A stretch of 56,317 nucleotides of DNA, taken from the NCBI GenBank assembly GCA_019359275.1, contig JAHHHP010000035.1, forward strand, positions 1 through 56,317. The letters run 5' to 3'. Source of the stretch: Myxacorys chilensis ATA2-1-KO14 (lineage in GTDB: Bacteria; Cyanobacteriota; Cyanobacteriia; Leptolyngbyales; Leptolyngbyaceae). The translations under genes and the position numbers were made by a program. This document shows, in pieces, positions 28,230 through 36,453 of this stretch (the first letter of the stretch is position 1; each line of letters opens with the position of its first letter). The notes beneath the pieces are model-generated. The model was not told the origin of the DNA and searched no databases. It worked only from the letters and a program-made list of their open reading frames with translations.

Positions 28230-28643
28230 CTATTGATCTCTTCTACGCTTTACTTCGGACATTTTGGATTCGAGTGCAGTTTGATGGCGCTTATATATCT
28301 CGATCGTCAACTCTTGCGATTTAAGTTGCTCTTTCAGTTGCTTAGCGGCATCGGTGTGCCTTTTCTTTTGCAGCGCAGCATGTTGAGCCAGTGTTGAAGC
28401 TGCCTTTTCTGAAGCAAGTCGCTCCCGTCTCTGCCATTTTGTTGCCTCTGCAATAGCCTGCTCGAATTGTTGCTGAGCGGGCTTTTGGTCAGCGATCTCG
28501 TTAATCACTGCTTGACGAGTTTGCACCAACGCTTCTTGCATTTCAAGCAAAAGCTTCTCTATGCCTGCAAGAGGATCGCTGGCTTGGTTAATATCATCGA
28601 GATTTGCCCTAATTGGACGGCTAACGCGATTATAAAGGCTCAC
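28230..28643 (-). CDS. Short PspA/IM30 (Vipp1)-like protein
   Basis: 137 residues from a GTG at 28643 with GGAAAAG upstream. This start gives SLYNRVSRPIRANLDDINQ, which aligns with the amphipathic helix 0 of IM30. It continues through DP...EMQEALVQTRQAVINEIADQK and the W-Q-R-R-E-R-L helix of the PspA hairpin. The product ends in the middle of the family's usual length (about 220-265 residues), so helices 4-6 are missing. An ATG at 28721 would add a hydrophobic N-terminal segment. The family binds and protects membranes (thylakoid or plasma membrane); whether this short form works is unknown. Confidence 0.72.
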   Translation of the reverse strand: MSLYNRVSRPIRANLDDINQASDPLAGIEKLLLEMQEALVQTRQAVINEIADQKPAQQQFEQAIAEATKWQRRERLASEKAASTLAQHAALQKKRHTDAAKQLKEQLKSQELTIEIYKRHQTALESKMSEVKRRRDQ

Positions 28644-28776
28644 AGGCTTTTCCAAATTCAAGCTCAATCTGCTCGCTAAATGGCTTGCAACTATAAACAG
28701 GATTCCCGCTACAGATGCCATTCAACCGCTAAAGCAGAACAGAAAAGCCCTCTTGATCAAAGGGTCGGGGTTGCAA

Positions 28777-29190
28777 TTACGAGCTACTTTCCACCTTCCG
28801 CTGTTCTAAATACACCGCACTTTGATCTTGTCCGCCGACTTGAATTTGCTGCAAGCGAACCGTTCCCTTCACCACGATCGGCGTGCCTTGCATCGGAATC
28901 TGATTTGTCGTGACAATCCAGATGCTGCCCGTCTCATCTTTTAACTCATAGGCACGAACACCACCCATCAATGGAGCTTGCGCCCCAACCACACCCCGCA
29001 CATGTACCGAAAAATGTTTTTTATTTTTCCCAATATCACGAACTTTTGTAATGTTGCCAAGATCAAACACCGATAACATTCGCTCTCCTGGCGAAACCGT
29101 TCCAGGAGCCGTAGAACCTGTGCAACTCATCAAACTAGCGAAACAGAGTAAACCGAGACTCTGATGGAGGATCAAAGGAGGGAGACGCAT
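28777..29190 (-). CDS. Putative lipoprotein with OB-fold-like domain
   Basis: 137 residues from the ATG at 29190. The signal peptide ends in a lipobox LMSC (Cys about residue 22), so the protein should be lipidated and anchored at a membrane facing the periplasm. The remainder (VRGVVGAQAPL..GVRAYELKDETGSIWIVT....P..GTPIVVKGTVR) has the beta-strand pattern of OB-fold proteins such as the NirD/YgiW-like set. Binding partner unknown. It is followed by the PspA-like gene on the same strand. Confidence 0.72.
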   Translation of the reverse strand: MRLPPLILHQSLGLLCFASLMSCTGSTAPGTVSPGERMLSVFDLGNITKVRDIGKNKKHFSVHVRGVVGAQAPLMGGVRAYELKDETGSIWIVTTNQIPMQGTPIVVKGTVRLQQIQVGGQDQSAVYLEQRKVESSS

Positions 29191-29417
29191 GATCGCTGAT
29201 TTAGGGTAAGGGAAATTGAGGGTCAAGATAAGCTTCTATCGTCTTTTTGCCATAAGATCGCCCGAATCTGCGAAACTAAGAAAAGTTTGTCAAACGAAGG
29301 GCAAACGGCATTAGGACTATTGCATACTCATTGTAAGAAAAGTCTTTCTAGTGTCAATTGTTTCTCAGCATTTTCTGCTGAGATATCTTTCGCTGTGCTG
29401 TTGTAGTCGCGCACTTT

Positions 29418-30287
29418 ATGTCTTCTGTTGCTCAATTACTAGATGGAAAAGCCTTAGCTCTACGAATGCAAGCGGAGCTAACAGAACAGGTGAAAACTTT
29501 GCAAGCTAAGCACGGACGTGCTCCAGGGTTGGCTGTTTTGATGGTGGGAGACAACCCAGCCAGTGCCGCCTATGTCCGCAACAAAGAACGTGCTTGCGAA
29601 GCGGTTGGAATTGTGTCCTTCGGCACTCACTTTCCTACTGACACTACGCAAGCAGAACTAGAGCAAGTGATTCAGACTCTCAACCGTGATGATCGCGTGG
29701 ATGGCATTCTCGTTCAGCTTCCCCTGCCCGACCATCTCGATAGCGTGGCATTGCTCAATCAGATCCATCCTGATAAAGACGCAGACGGCTTGCATCCAAT
29801 GAACCTCGGTCGTCTTATGCGCGGAGAACCGGGGTTACGAAGCTGTACGCCAGCAGGCGTGATGCGGCTTTTAGAAAAGTACAACATTGACCTGCAAGGC
29901 AAGCAAGCCGTTGTCGTCGGTCGAAGCATTTTAGTCGGCAAACCAATCGCGATGATGCTCTTAGAAGCCGATGCTACCGTGACGATCGCGCACTCGCGAT
30001 CGCACGATCTTGCCGCGCTGTGCCGCAGTGCCGACATTCTAATTGCCGCTGTCGGTCGCCAAAATTTGATCACCGCCGACATGGTAAAACCGGGAGCCGT
30101 TGTGGTAGATGTAGGCATCAACCGCATCACTGACGAAGCCGGCAAAAGTCGTCTCGTTGGAGATGTAGATTTTGGTGCAGTGCAAGCGATCGCAGGCTAT
30201 CTCACTCCTGTTCCTGGTGGAGTTGGTGCGATGACTGTGACCATGCTGTTGCACAATACTGTATGGAGTTACTTGCAAAAATTTTAA
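29418..30287 (+). CDS. folD: Methylenetetrahydrofolate dehydrogenase/cyclohydrolase
   Basis: 289 residues, the normal length. Interconverts 5,10-methylene-, 5,10-methenyl- and 10-formyl-tetrahydrofolate using NADP, in the cytosol. Seen: [12 protein letters not shown] with the catalytic Tyr/Lys, [10 protein letters not shown], the NADP loop [11 protein letters not shown] and the C-terminal [15 protein letters not shown]. First of three genes on the same strand (folD, crtE, PAP2-like), with gaps of about 100 bases. Confidence 0.95.
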   Translation: MSSVAQLLDGKALALRMQAELTEQVKTLQAKHGRAPGLAVLMVGDNPASAAYVRNKERACEAVGIVSFGTHFPTDTTQAELEQVIQTLNRDDRVDGILVQLPLPDHLDSVALLNQIHPDKDADGLHPMNLGRLMRGEPGLRSCTPAGVMRLLEKYNIDLQGKQAVVVGRSILVGKPIAMMLLEADATVTIAHSRSHDLAALCRSADILIAAVGRQNLITADMVKPGAVVVDVGINRITDEAGKSRLVGDVDFGAVQAIAGYLTPVPGGVGAMTVTMLLHNTVWSYLQKF

Positions 30288-30407
30288 GAACACCTGCGGC
30301 AAGGCTCCGCACCCAGGGACAAGCGTTGAATTTAAGCCGTAATTAACGCTAAACCTCTTCAATTCACCCTCATTCTTCATCCCTTTAAAATCGTAGAGGC
30401 AATCCGC

Positions 30408-31331
30408 ATGATAGCAACCGGTGAGACCCAAACCAATAAAGCCAAATCCTTCGATCTGAAGGCATATTTAGCCGCACGGCAGCAACTTGTTGAAGCGGCC
30501 CTCGATCGCAGTCTCCCGGTTATCTATCCTGAGCGGATTTACGAGTCGATGCGTTATTCTCTCCTAGCAGGCGGAAAGCGCTTACGCCCGATTCTTTGTC
30601 TCGCCACCTGTGAACTTGCAGGCGGCACAATTGAGATGGCGATGCCCACCGCCTGTGCGCTGGAGATGATCCATACCATGTCTCTGATTCACGATGACCT
30701 GCCCGCTATGGATAACGACGATTATCGGCGCGGCAAACTCACGAACCACAAGGTATTTAACGAAGCCGTTGCGATTTTGGCGGGAGACGGGCTTTTGGCG
30801 TACGCCTTTGAACACATTGCTGAAGAAACTCACAACGTCCCTGCTGATCGATTAATGAAAGTAATTGCTCGTCTTGGCCGGGCAGTCGGTGCGGCGGGGC
30901 TTGTTGGTGGTCAAGTCGTCGATCTCGACTGCGAAGGAGCAAAAGACGTTACGATAGAGACCCTGAATTTCATTCACACCCACAAAACGGCGGCCCTATT
31001 GGAAACCTCTGTAGTGAGCGGTGCCATTGTTGCAGGTGCATCTGATGAGGATGTGCAGCGATTATCCCGCTATTCACAGGCGATTGGGCTTGCCTTTCAA
31101 ATCGTAGATGACGTGTTGGACATCACCTCATCGTCTGAAGAACTGGGCAAAACGGCGGGCAAAGATGTCTGCGCTGAGAAAGCAACTTATCCTAAGCTAT
31201 GGGGCGTGGACGAGTCGTGTAAACAAGCCCAAAAGCTGGTTGAACAGGCAAAGTCAGACGTGTCTCCCTACGGCGAAAAAGCCTATCCGCTAATGGCGAT
31301 CGCAGACTATATCACGGCTCGAACCAACTGA
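30408..31331 (+). CDS. crtE: Geranylgeranyl diphosphate synthase
   Basis: 307 residues. A trans-isoprenyl diphosphate synthase with first Asp-rich motif [10 protein letters not shown], following [11 protein letters not shown], and second motif DDVLDITSS. It joins isopentenyl diphosphate to allylic primers to give C20 GGPP, the precursor of carotenoids and of the chlorophyll phytyl tail. The bacterial type with the two-residue insertion in the first motif is seen. Cytosolic. Linkage with folD and a PAP2-like gene recurs in cyanobacteria as I recall. Confidence 0.93.
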   Translation: MIATGETQTNKAKSFDLKAYLAARQQLVEAALDRSLPVIYPERIYESMRYSLLAGGKRLRPILCLATCELAGGTIEMAMPTACALEMIHTMSLIHDDLPAMDNDDYRRGKLTNHKVFNEAVAILAGDGLLAYAFEHIAEETHNVPADRLMKVIARLGRAVGAAGLVGGQVVDLDCEGAKDVTIETLNFIHTHKTAALLETSVVSGAIVAGASDEDVQRLSRYSQAIGLAFQIVDDVLDITSSSEELGKTAGKDVCAEKATYPKLWGVDESCKQAQKLVEQAKSDVSPYGEKAYPLMAIADYITARTN

Positions 31332-31431
31332 TGGAGAGATTGCGAATGAGGGATGAACGTGTAATTTCAGTCTCTTCCAGCATTTTCTCCAGCACACTCT
31401 GTATTTATCCCTCATCCCTTTCTTCTCTTCT

Positions 31432-31911
31432 ATGCAGGACTTTGGCGACATTCTCAATAATCAGGTGCTGCTCATTGCCCTCGTTGCGTGCCTTTCCACT
31501 CAAGCGGCAAAATTAATTGTCGAATTGGTTCGACATCGCAAGATCAATTTCCGCGTGCTGGTAGAAACGGGGGGAATGCCAAGTTCCCATTCTGCACTGG
31601 TGACGGCCTTAGCAACCGGAGTGGGGCTAACGGATGGATGGGGGAGTACAGAGTTTGCGATCGCAACGATCCTCGCCTTTGTCGTAATGTACGATGCGGC
31701 AGGCGTGCGCCAAGCGGCAGGCAAACAAGCTCGCATTTTGAATCAGATTATTGACGAGTTTTTCCAGGGCGAACACCAATTTACTGAAGATCGCCTGAAA
31801 GAACTATTGGGTCACACGCCTTTTCAAGTAATCGTCGGATCACTCTTAGGAGTAGCAATTTCGATTGCGGGACAATGGTGGTTTAGCGGTCGTTGGGCCG
31901 CGGTTCTTTGA
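31432..31911 (+). CDS. Divergent PAP2-family membrane protein (DUF212/YuiD-like)
   Basis: 159 residues with three to four hydrophobic helices. Seen: KFR(N)VL-type INFRVLVETGGMPSSHSALVTALATGVGL, AFVVMYDAAGVRQAAGKQA and ELLGHTPFQVIVGSLLG, all typical of the acid-phosphatase/haloperoxidase-related family. GMPSSHSA resembles PAP2 motif 2. It may act on a lipid or isoprenoid phosphate; unproven. Next to crtE, which fits such a substrate. The stop codon lies at the edge of a dispersed palindromic repeat. Confidence 0.85.
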   Translation: MQDFGDILNNQVLLIALVACLSTQAAKLIVELVRHRKINFRVLVETGGMPSSHSALVTALATGVGLTDGWGSTEFAIATILAFVVMYDAAGVRQAAGKQARILNQIIDEFFQGEHQFTEDRLKELLGHTPFQVIVGSLLGVAISIAGQWWFSGRWAAVL

Positions 31912-31930
31912 AGCTTGGCAGAGCCAATTG
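31911..31930. repeat. Dispersed palindromic repeat, copy 3
   Basis: AAGCTTGGCAGAGCCAATTG; its first base is the last base of the stop codon of the PAP2-like gene. Confidence 0.75.
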
Positions 31931-31993
31931 GGGGTTGTCATAGCCAGGACGGCACAATTTTAATCTCCCGCCGTTCCTCGCGCGACTCGTCGA

Positions 31994-32734
31994 TTAGCTC
32001 CCCCCAATTCCTGACAAGCTCACAGATGGCTTGAGCAATACGACCTGACGGCTATCGACCACCGTAGCATTGAAGCCTCGCTCGCTCAGCGATCGCACGA
32101 TAGAATCCGCAATGCGCTGATCGGTCGTGTGAGCCGCTAACAGAAAAGGTCGTTGCCCGTAAGAAGCAAGCCCGATCTGCCGATTCAAAGTCTGGCTCAC
32201 CTGTGCTGCCACTTCCGGGCGATTGTAATACTGCACAATCACCGCATAACCCCCTCCTAAGAGTTGTGGGTTGTACGTAGAATTAGCGCTGGAATCCCCT
32301 GAATAGCTACTGGGCGGTGTGCCCCACGGTTGCTGAGCGTTGATTGCTCCAGTAGAAGGACGAGCCACAAACGCAGACAAACCGACAGTTCCACTAAAGT
32401 AATTTGCCCAAGAGGTGGCGGATTCTGCACTGCGGAACCCACCGACCCGCGTCACGGTGTCTTGAAAGTAGTTGCAAATCGTGGAATCTGCGTTGTTGGA
32501 GAGCGTGCTACGCACCTTTGCCTGAGCGTCGGCAGATTGGCTCACCACAAGTACCAAGTACTCATCCGATCGCGGCGGTTGACAGGTCGGATAGGCTTGA
32601 GCAAGTCCGCTTCGAGCAGACATGAAGACTCCAGCAGTCGCAAGAAAAATACTTAGCGCTCCTCGGGAGCCTGGCAAAGCCAATCGTGTGGCTGCAAGTC
32701 GCTTTGTGATACTTCGGCAGGTAAGCTGACTCAT
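31994..32734 (-). CDS. Exported protein with two SPOR-like segments
   Basis: 246 residues, not assigned to a named family. A long N-terminus leads to a signal peptide (hydrophobic about 27-45, cleavage near GLAQA). Two similar segments (EYLVLVVSQ...VGGFRSAESATSWANYF, and GYAVIVQYYNRP...) have the strand-helix pattern of SPOR domains, which bind denuded peptidoglycan glycans; this is suggested, not certain. A Ser/Pro/Tyr-rich linker joins them. A dispersed palindromic repeat lies within the N-terminal codons (32666-32686), encoding LALPGS. Confidence 0.72.
   Translation of the reverse strand: MSQLTCRSITKRLAATRLALPGSRGALSIFLATAGVFMSARSGLAQAYPTCQPPRSDEYLVLVVSQSADAQAKVRSTLSNNADSTICNYFQDTVTRVGGFRSAESATSWANYFSGTVGLSAFVARPSTGAINAQQPWGTPPSSYSGDSSANSTYNPQLLGGGYAVIVQYYNRPEVAAQVSQTLNRQIGLASYGQRPFLLAAHTTDQRIADSIVRSLSERGFNATVVDSRQVVLLKPSVSLSGIGGS
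32666..32686. repeat. Dispersed palindromic repeat, copy 4 (inside a gene)
   Basis: The 21 bases begin GGAGCCTGGCAAAGCCAA; core TGGC-AAA-GCCA. Located within the N-terminal region of the SPOR-like gene. Confidence 0.7.
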
Positions 32735-32751
32735 GACAGTTTAAAAGGGGC

Positions 32752-33078
32752 TTAAGAAACAGTTTCTAGAGAGGCCAACGGCTGCGAAATGGTGTCCGAA
32801 GGTTGGAATTCTCCAGTGATGACATATTCTAGCCGTAGCTTGAGCCATGTAATAAATGTTTTATCGGTCGAGAGAATAGCGGCGGCTGGTTTCGGACATT
32901 CGGCTTTGATTTGTGCCATTTCTGGTGCTTCTAGAAAGGCAGGTTGCTTCACCAGCCAGAAGTCAATCTCTTTTTCTTGCTCTCCATAATTTCGCGTCCG
33001 TTCCTTCAGCACTTCATAGGTCGGCTCTTCTTCCAACATGAATTTTTGGCTGGCTAAGACGTAGTAGTAAGTTGTCAC
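32752..33078 (-). CDS. ycf54: Ycf54, Mg-protoporphyrin ester cyclase subunit
   Basis: 108 residues starting at GTG. The pattern TTYYYVLASQKFMLEEEP..EVLKER...Y.E..KEIDFWLV.QPAFL is that of Ycf54, which associates with the AcsF/CycI oxidative cyclase and is needed to form the fifth ring of chlorophyll. Acts at the membrane as a soluble partner. One base separates it from the pdxJ stop, so the two are cotranscribed and coupled. Confidence 0.9.
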   Translation of the reverse strand: MTTYYYVLASQKFMLEEEPTYEVLKERTRNYGEQEKEIDFWLVKQPAFLEAPEMAQIKAECPKPAAAILSTDKTFITWLKLRLEYVITGEFQPSDTISQPLASLETVS

Positions 33079-33079
33079 T

Positions 33080-33802
33080 TTAAAGGTCTCCTTGAATGGC
33101 GTGTTTCATGTCTCGCACGGCGCGTTCTAACCCGACTAGTGCGGCACGACTGATGATCGTATGTCCAATATTCAATTCTTCCATGCCAGGGAGACATGCA
33201 ACAGGGTAAACGTTCCAATACGTGAGTCCGTGTCCAGCGTTGATGCGTAATCCGGCTTGGAGGGCGCGATCGCATCCTTCTTTCAAAATCTGCAATTCTT
33301 TCTCGCGATCGCGTTCAGTCTTTGCCTCAGCGTACTGTCCGGTGTGCAATTCGATGAATTTTGCTCCACTGGCAGCGGATGCTTCAATTTGGTTTGAATC
33401 CGCATCAATAAACAGACTCACCGGAATGTCTGCATCTTGTAATTGACTGACAATATGAGCCATGCGATCGCGCGCTCCCGCTACATCCAATCCGCCCTCT
33501 GTCGTGACTTCAGCGCGATTTTCAGGAACGAGAGTGACATAGTCGGGCTGGATGTCGAGTGCGATCGCGACCATTTCATCGGTCGCTGCCATTTCCAAAT
33601 TAAGGTGAGTGCGGACAGTTTGCCGCAAAATTCGCACATCGCGATCTTGAATGTGACGCCGATCTTCGCGCAGGTGAACAGTGATGCCATCAGCCCCGGC
33701 AAGTTCGGCAAGAACGGCAGCGGCAACGGGATCAGGCTCCACCGTCCGGCGGGCTTGGCGAATGGTGGCGATGTGATCAATATTGACACCAAGGGTAGGC
33801 AT
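33080..33802 (-). CDS. pdxJ: Pyridoxine 5'-phosphate synthase
   Basis: 240 residues from the ATG at 33802 ([19 protein letters not shown]), the family length; the frame is open for 98 more codons upstream but this part has no homology. A TIM barrel that condenses 1-deoxyxylulose 5-phosphate with 3-amino-2-oxopropyl phosphate in vitamin B6 synthesis. Seen: [50 protein letters not shown]. Upstream partner of ycf54. Confidence 0.95.
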   Translation of the reverse strand: MPTLGVNIDHIATIRQARRTVEPDPVAAAVLAELAGADGITVHLREDRRHIQDRDVRILRQTVRTHLNLEMAATDEMVAIALDIQPDYVTLVPENRAEVTTEGGLDVAGARDRMAHIVSQLQDADIPVSLFIDADSNQIEASAASGAKFIELHTGQYAEAKTERDREKELQILKEGCDRALQAGLRINAGHGLTYWNVYPVACLPGMEELNIGHTIISRAALVGLERAVRDMKHAIQGDL

Positions 33803-34221
33803 TGGGGTCTCCGGAACGTCAAACCCTGATTGTACCGTTTCTGTTGAATGAGTGTTCCGATTTCTTGTTCTCCTGCCAGGTTTGAAATCTGGCGAATCAG
33901 TGAGTCTGATGACCACATCCCTCGCTGTTGTGATTGAGAAATTAAGGGTTATTGCGCTCAATTGTCCAAACTGTTTTGCTTTAATCAAAACACCAAGAGT
34001 TCCAGTACCTTTCAGCCTATAAAAAATTGCGATCGCTCTACTAAGCTGATTATTCAAGATAGGCAAACGGTCAGGATTCTCCATTCTCAACGCCATGACT
34101 GAGGAAACAGGACTTTGTTTTACGGCAGTCGCTGTCGCGCCTCGCGTGGAAGATCCTATCGTTTTCTAAATCGTTGAAAAGTCACATTGAAGCAATCTGG
34201 TATTTTGTTCATGACGACATC
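33803..34221. other. Divergent promoter region of pdxJ and the MnmC-like gene
   Basis: No supported gene. The upstream pdxJ frame stays open here but reads as low-quality coding. A TTG at 34174 could extend the plus-strand gene. Confidence 0.55.
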
Positions 34222-35145
34222 ATGACTTCCGTCACACTATCGGAACGCGACAAGCAGTCCTCATCTCTTCTAATGCTTTGGATTCCTCAACTCACGCAGG
34301 ATGGCTCCTACACCTTCTTTTCCGAAGAATTTGGTGAAGCGTTTCACAGTCATCAAGGGGCAAAAGCCGAAGCCTTTAAGAAATTTGCTGAGGCGACTCG
34401 GCTAGCTCAGAAAGCGCAATCCAGCCTTAAACTGCTGGATGTTTGCTATGGCTTGGGTTATAACACGGCGGCGGCGTTGGAGGTGATTTGGACAGTGAAT
34501 CCGACCTGTCAAGTTGAGCTTTATGGGTTGGAATTAGATGCAACGGTTCCCAAGAGCGCAGTGGCTCCAGCGTTACTTCATCCGTGGTCGGCGACTGTTC
34601 AGAATGTGTTGACGGCGCTGGCAACGCATCATGTCTGCGTGCGATCGCATCTAGAGGCGCGATTGCTAATTGGAGATGCTCGAAAATCTATTCAAACTGT
34701 CCGCCAGAAAGCGTTTCAGGCGGATGCAATCTTTTTTGATCCATTTTCTCCCCGTCGATGTCCGCAGCTTTGGACGGTCGAATTTTTTCAGGCTGTTGCT
34801 GCCTGTTTAAGCTCAACTGGGTTGCTTTCAACCTACTCGCGATCGGCGGCAGTCCGCTCGGCTCTAATTGAAGCAGGGTTTCAGATTGGCACGATTCCTC
34901 TAGAGCGATCGCATCTGCGGCACGACTGGGCACAGGGAACGGTGGGCGCACTGAGCCATAACATAGCCCTACAACCGTTATCGCAGATGGAACAGGAACA
35001 TTTGCACACTCGTGCGGCGATTCCCTATCGCGATCCAACGCTGAACGACTCGGCGGAAAAAATTTTAGAACGACACGTCCAAGAGCAGCGATCGTCAACC
35101 GCAGAATCAACGTCAAGCTGGCGAAAACGCTGGGGTATTGCGTGA
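34222..35145 (+). CDS. MnmC-like SAM-dependent methyltransferase
   Basis: About 307 residues from the ATG at 34222 (a TTG at 34174 is possible). The SAM site LLDVCYGLGYNTAAALE and the DAIFFDPFSPRRCPQLWT motif are those of the MnmC methyltransferase domain, which finishes 5-methylaminomethyl-2-thiouridine at the wobble base of some tRNAs. The oxidase half of bifunctional MnmC is absent, as in plant and cyanobacterial forms. The stop is two bases from the end of the convergent gene. Confidence 0.82.
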   Translation: MTSVTLSERDKQSSSLLMLWIPQLTQDGSYTFFSEEFGEAFHSHQGAKAEAFKKFAEATRLAQKAQSSLKLLDVCYGLGYNTAAALEVIWTVNPTCQVELYGLELDATVPKSAVAPALLHPWSATVQNVLTALATHHVCVRSHLEARLLIGDARKSIQTVRQKAFQADAIFFDPFSPRRCPQLWTVEFFQAVAACLSSTGLLSTYSRSAAVRSALIEAGFQIGTIPLERSHLRHDWAQGTVGALSHNIALQPLSQMEQEHLHTRAAIPYRDPTLNDSAEKILERHVQEQRSSTAESTSSWRKRWGIA

Positions 35146-35147
35146 CC

Positions 35148-36335
35148 CTAAGAAGCAGGGGTGATATTGATTCGTAACAAAATCTCCCAATCTGATTCAG
35201 GAGAAATATTGCCATTAGGCCCAGGCTCTACAACAACCTTATACTTTGTTCCCTCAAGTATGTTTCTAGCAATTTCCTTGAGCCGACTTCGATCAAGCTC
35301 AGGACGTCTCAATAAGCTGGGGCTATCGTCTTGAATCTGATTAATCCGCAAAAACTCCCCAGTTTCGTTATCAATTGAAAAGTTGACTAGTAATTCCAAA
35401 ACAGTCTCGCCCCGAAGATCACGAGCAGCATCAATTTGACTCGGCTCAATGTCAAATGACTGAAGCGAACTGATTATGGCAGCGCTTTTTGCACTCGTTT
35501 GTCGCGCCGAGGCTGGGATTTCGAGCTGACCAACGATCTCACCTTGATACGTTTGTGCGCCAGTTGGCAGGGGTTGCTGACCTGAAGAATTTACAGGAGG
35601 CAATGGGATTCCTGAAGCGGCTACGTCTGGCACTTTTGGAGTAGAAGGGTCAGATGGGCGCGAGTCTGGAGTAGATGTAGCAGGATTAGAAGATTGTGGG
35701 TCTGGAGTAGGCGCGGCTGGATTCGAGCTTCCGTCTGGCTGTGAGTCTGGAGTAGACGGACGAGAGGGGGGTTGCGGATTGGGAAGCGAATTGGTTGGCG
35801 ATCCTTCAGAACTTGGCGGAGCGGGTCGCGTGGAGGGACTAGTAGACGGCGTGGGAGACGGACGGGGATCTTCTCGACCTGGTTCTGGGTTAGGAGTTTG
35901 CGATCTGTTAGAAGGCGTTTCTGGCGATCCCTGTTGAGCGGGTTGAGGGACGGGCGCTAGAGGCTGAGGAGACGGACTTGGACGTGAGCGAACCGGTGGC
36001 GGGGACGCGGTGAAACTTTGAATTGACGCTGTTGAAGACGGTTCAGCCGTGTCGCTTGGAGGAGGAGCATTTTGCGGCAACGAAGAACTCTTCGCTTCCG
36101 TATTAGACGGTGCGATCGCTGATGATCTGGAGATGGAAGCGTTCGGATCGATTTCTACAAATTCAATCGCCTTTGAAGATCTTGCGACTTGAGATCTAGA
36201 TGTTTGGGTAAGGTACCACCGTCCAAGTAACAACATGGCTAAGTGTAAAACCAGCGACCCTGCCAGCACTAACAGCCAGAAGAGCGGAGAATCGCGGCGA
36301 TCGGTTGCGCGATCGTAAGTCGGGAACTGCGCCAT
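35148..36335 (-). CDS. TonB-like Pro/Ser-rich inner-membrane protein
   Basis: 395 residues. One N-terminal membrane helix (about 17-40, LFWLLVLAGSLVLHLAMLLLG), then about 190 residues rich in Pro, Ser, Thr and Asn (the periplasm-spanning type of stretch), then a C-terminal globular domain (about 265-395) with ETVLELLVNFSIDNETGEF, like the TonB C-terminal fold. It could carry energy to outer-membrane receptors with ExbB/ExbD, none of which lie here. An alternative is a generic envelope anchor. Confidence 0.72.
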   Translation of the reverse strand: MAQFPTYDRATDRRDSPLFWLLVLAGSLVLHLAMLLLGRWYLTQTSRSQVARSSKAIEFVEIDPNASISRSSAIAPSNTEAKSSSLPQNAPPPSDTAEPSSTASIQSFTASPPPVRSRPSPSPQPLAPVPQPAQQGSPETPSNRSQTPNPEPGREDPRPSPTPSTSPSTRPAPPSSEGSPTNSLPNPQPPSRPSTPDSQPDGSSNPAAPTPDPQSSNPATSTPDSRPSDPSTPKVPDVAASGIPLPPVNSSGQQPLPTGAQTYQGEIVGQLEIPASARQTSAKSAAIISSLQSFDIEPSQIDAARDLRGETVLELLVNFSIDNETGEFLRINQIQDDSPSLLRRPELDRSRLKEIARNILEGTKYKVVVEPGPNGNISPESDWEILLRINITPAS

Positions 36336-36453
36336 ACGCCCTCAAGAAATCAGAGACTCAGCAGAATGAATTTTGCCTTCGAAGAGATCGAATGCCAGAT
36401 CAACCCCTTCAGAATTCCTTCTATCCTAGTCTCTGATGGTGAGTTTCTGTTCC

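Noticed and set aside
33803..34096. 98-residue N-terminal extension of pdxJ
   Set aside because: The family starts at [10 protein letters not shown]; the extension has no recognisable sequence and would make the protein far longer than normal.
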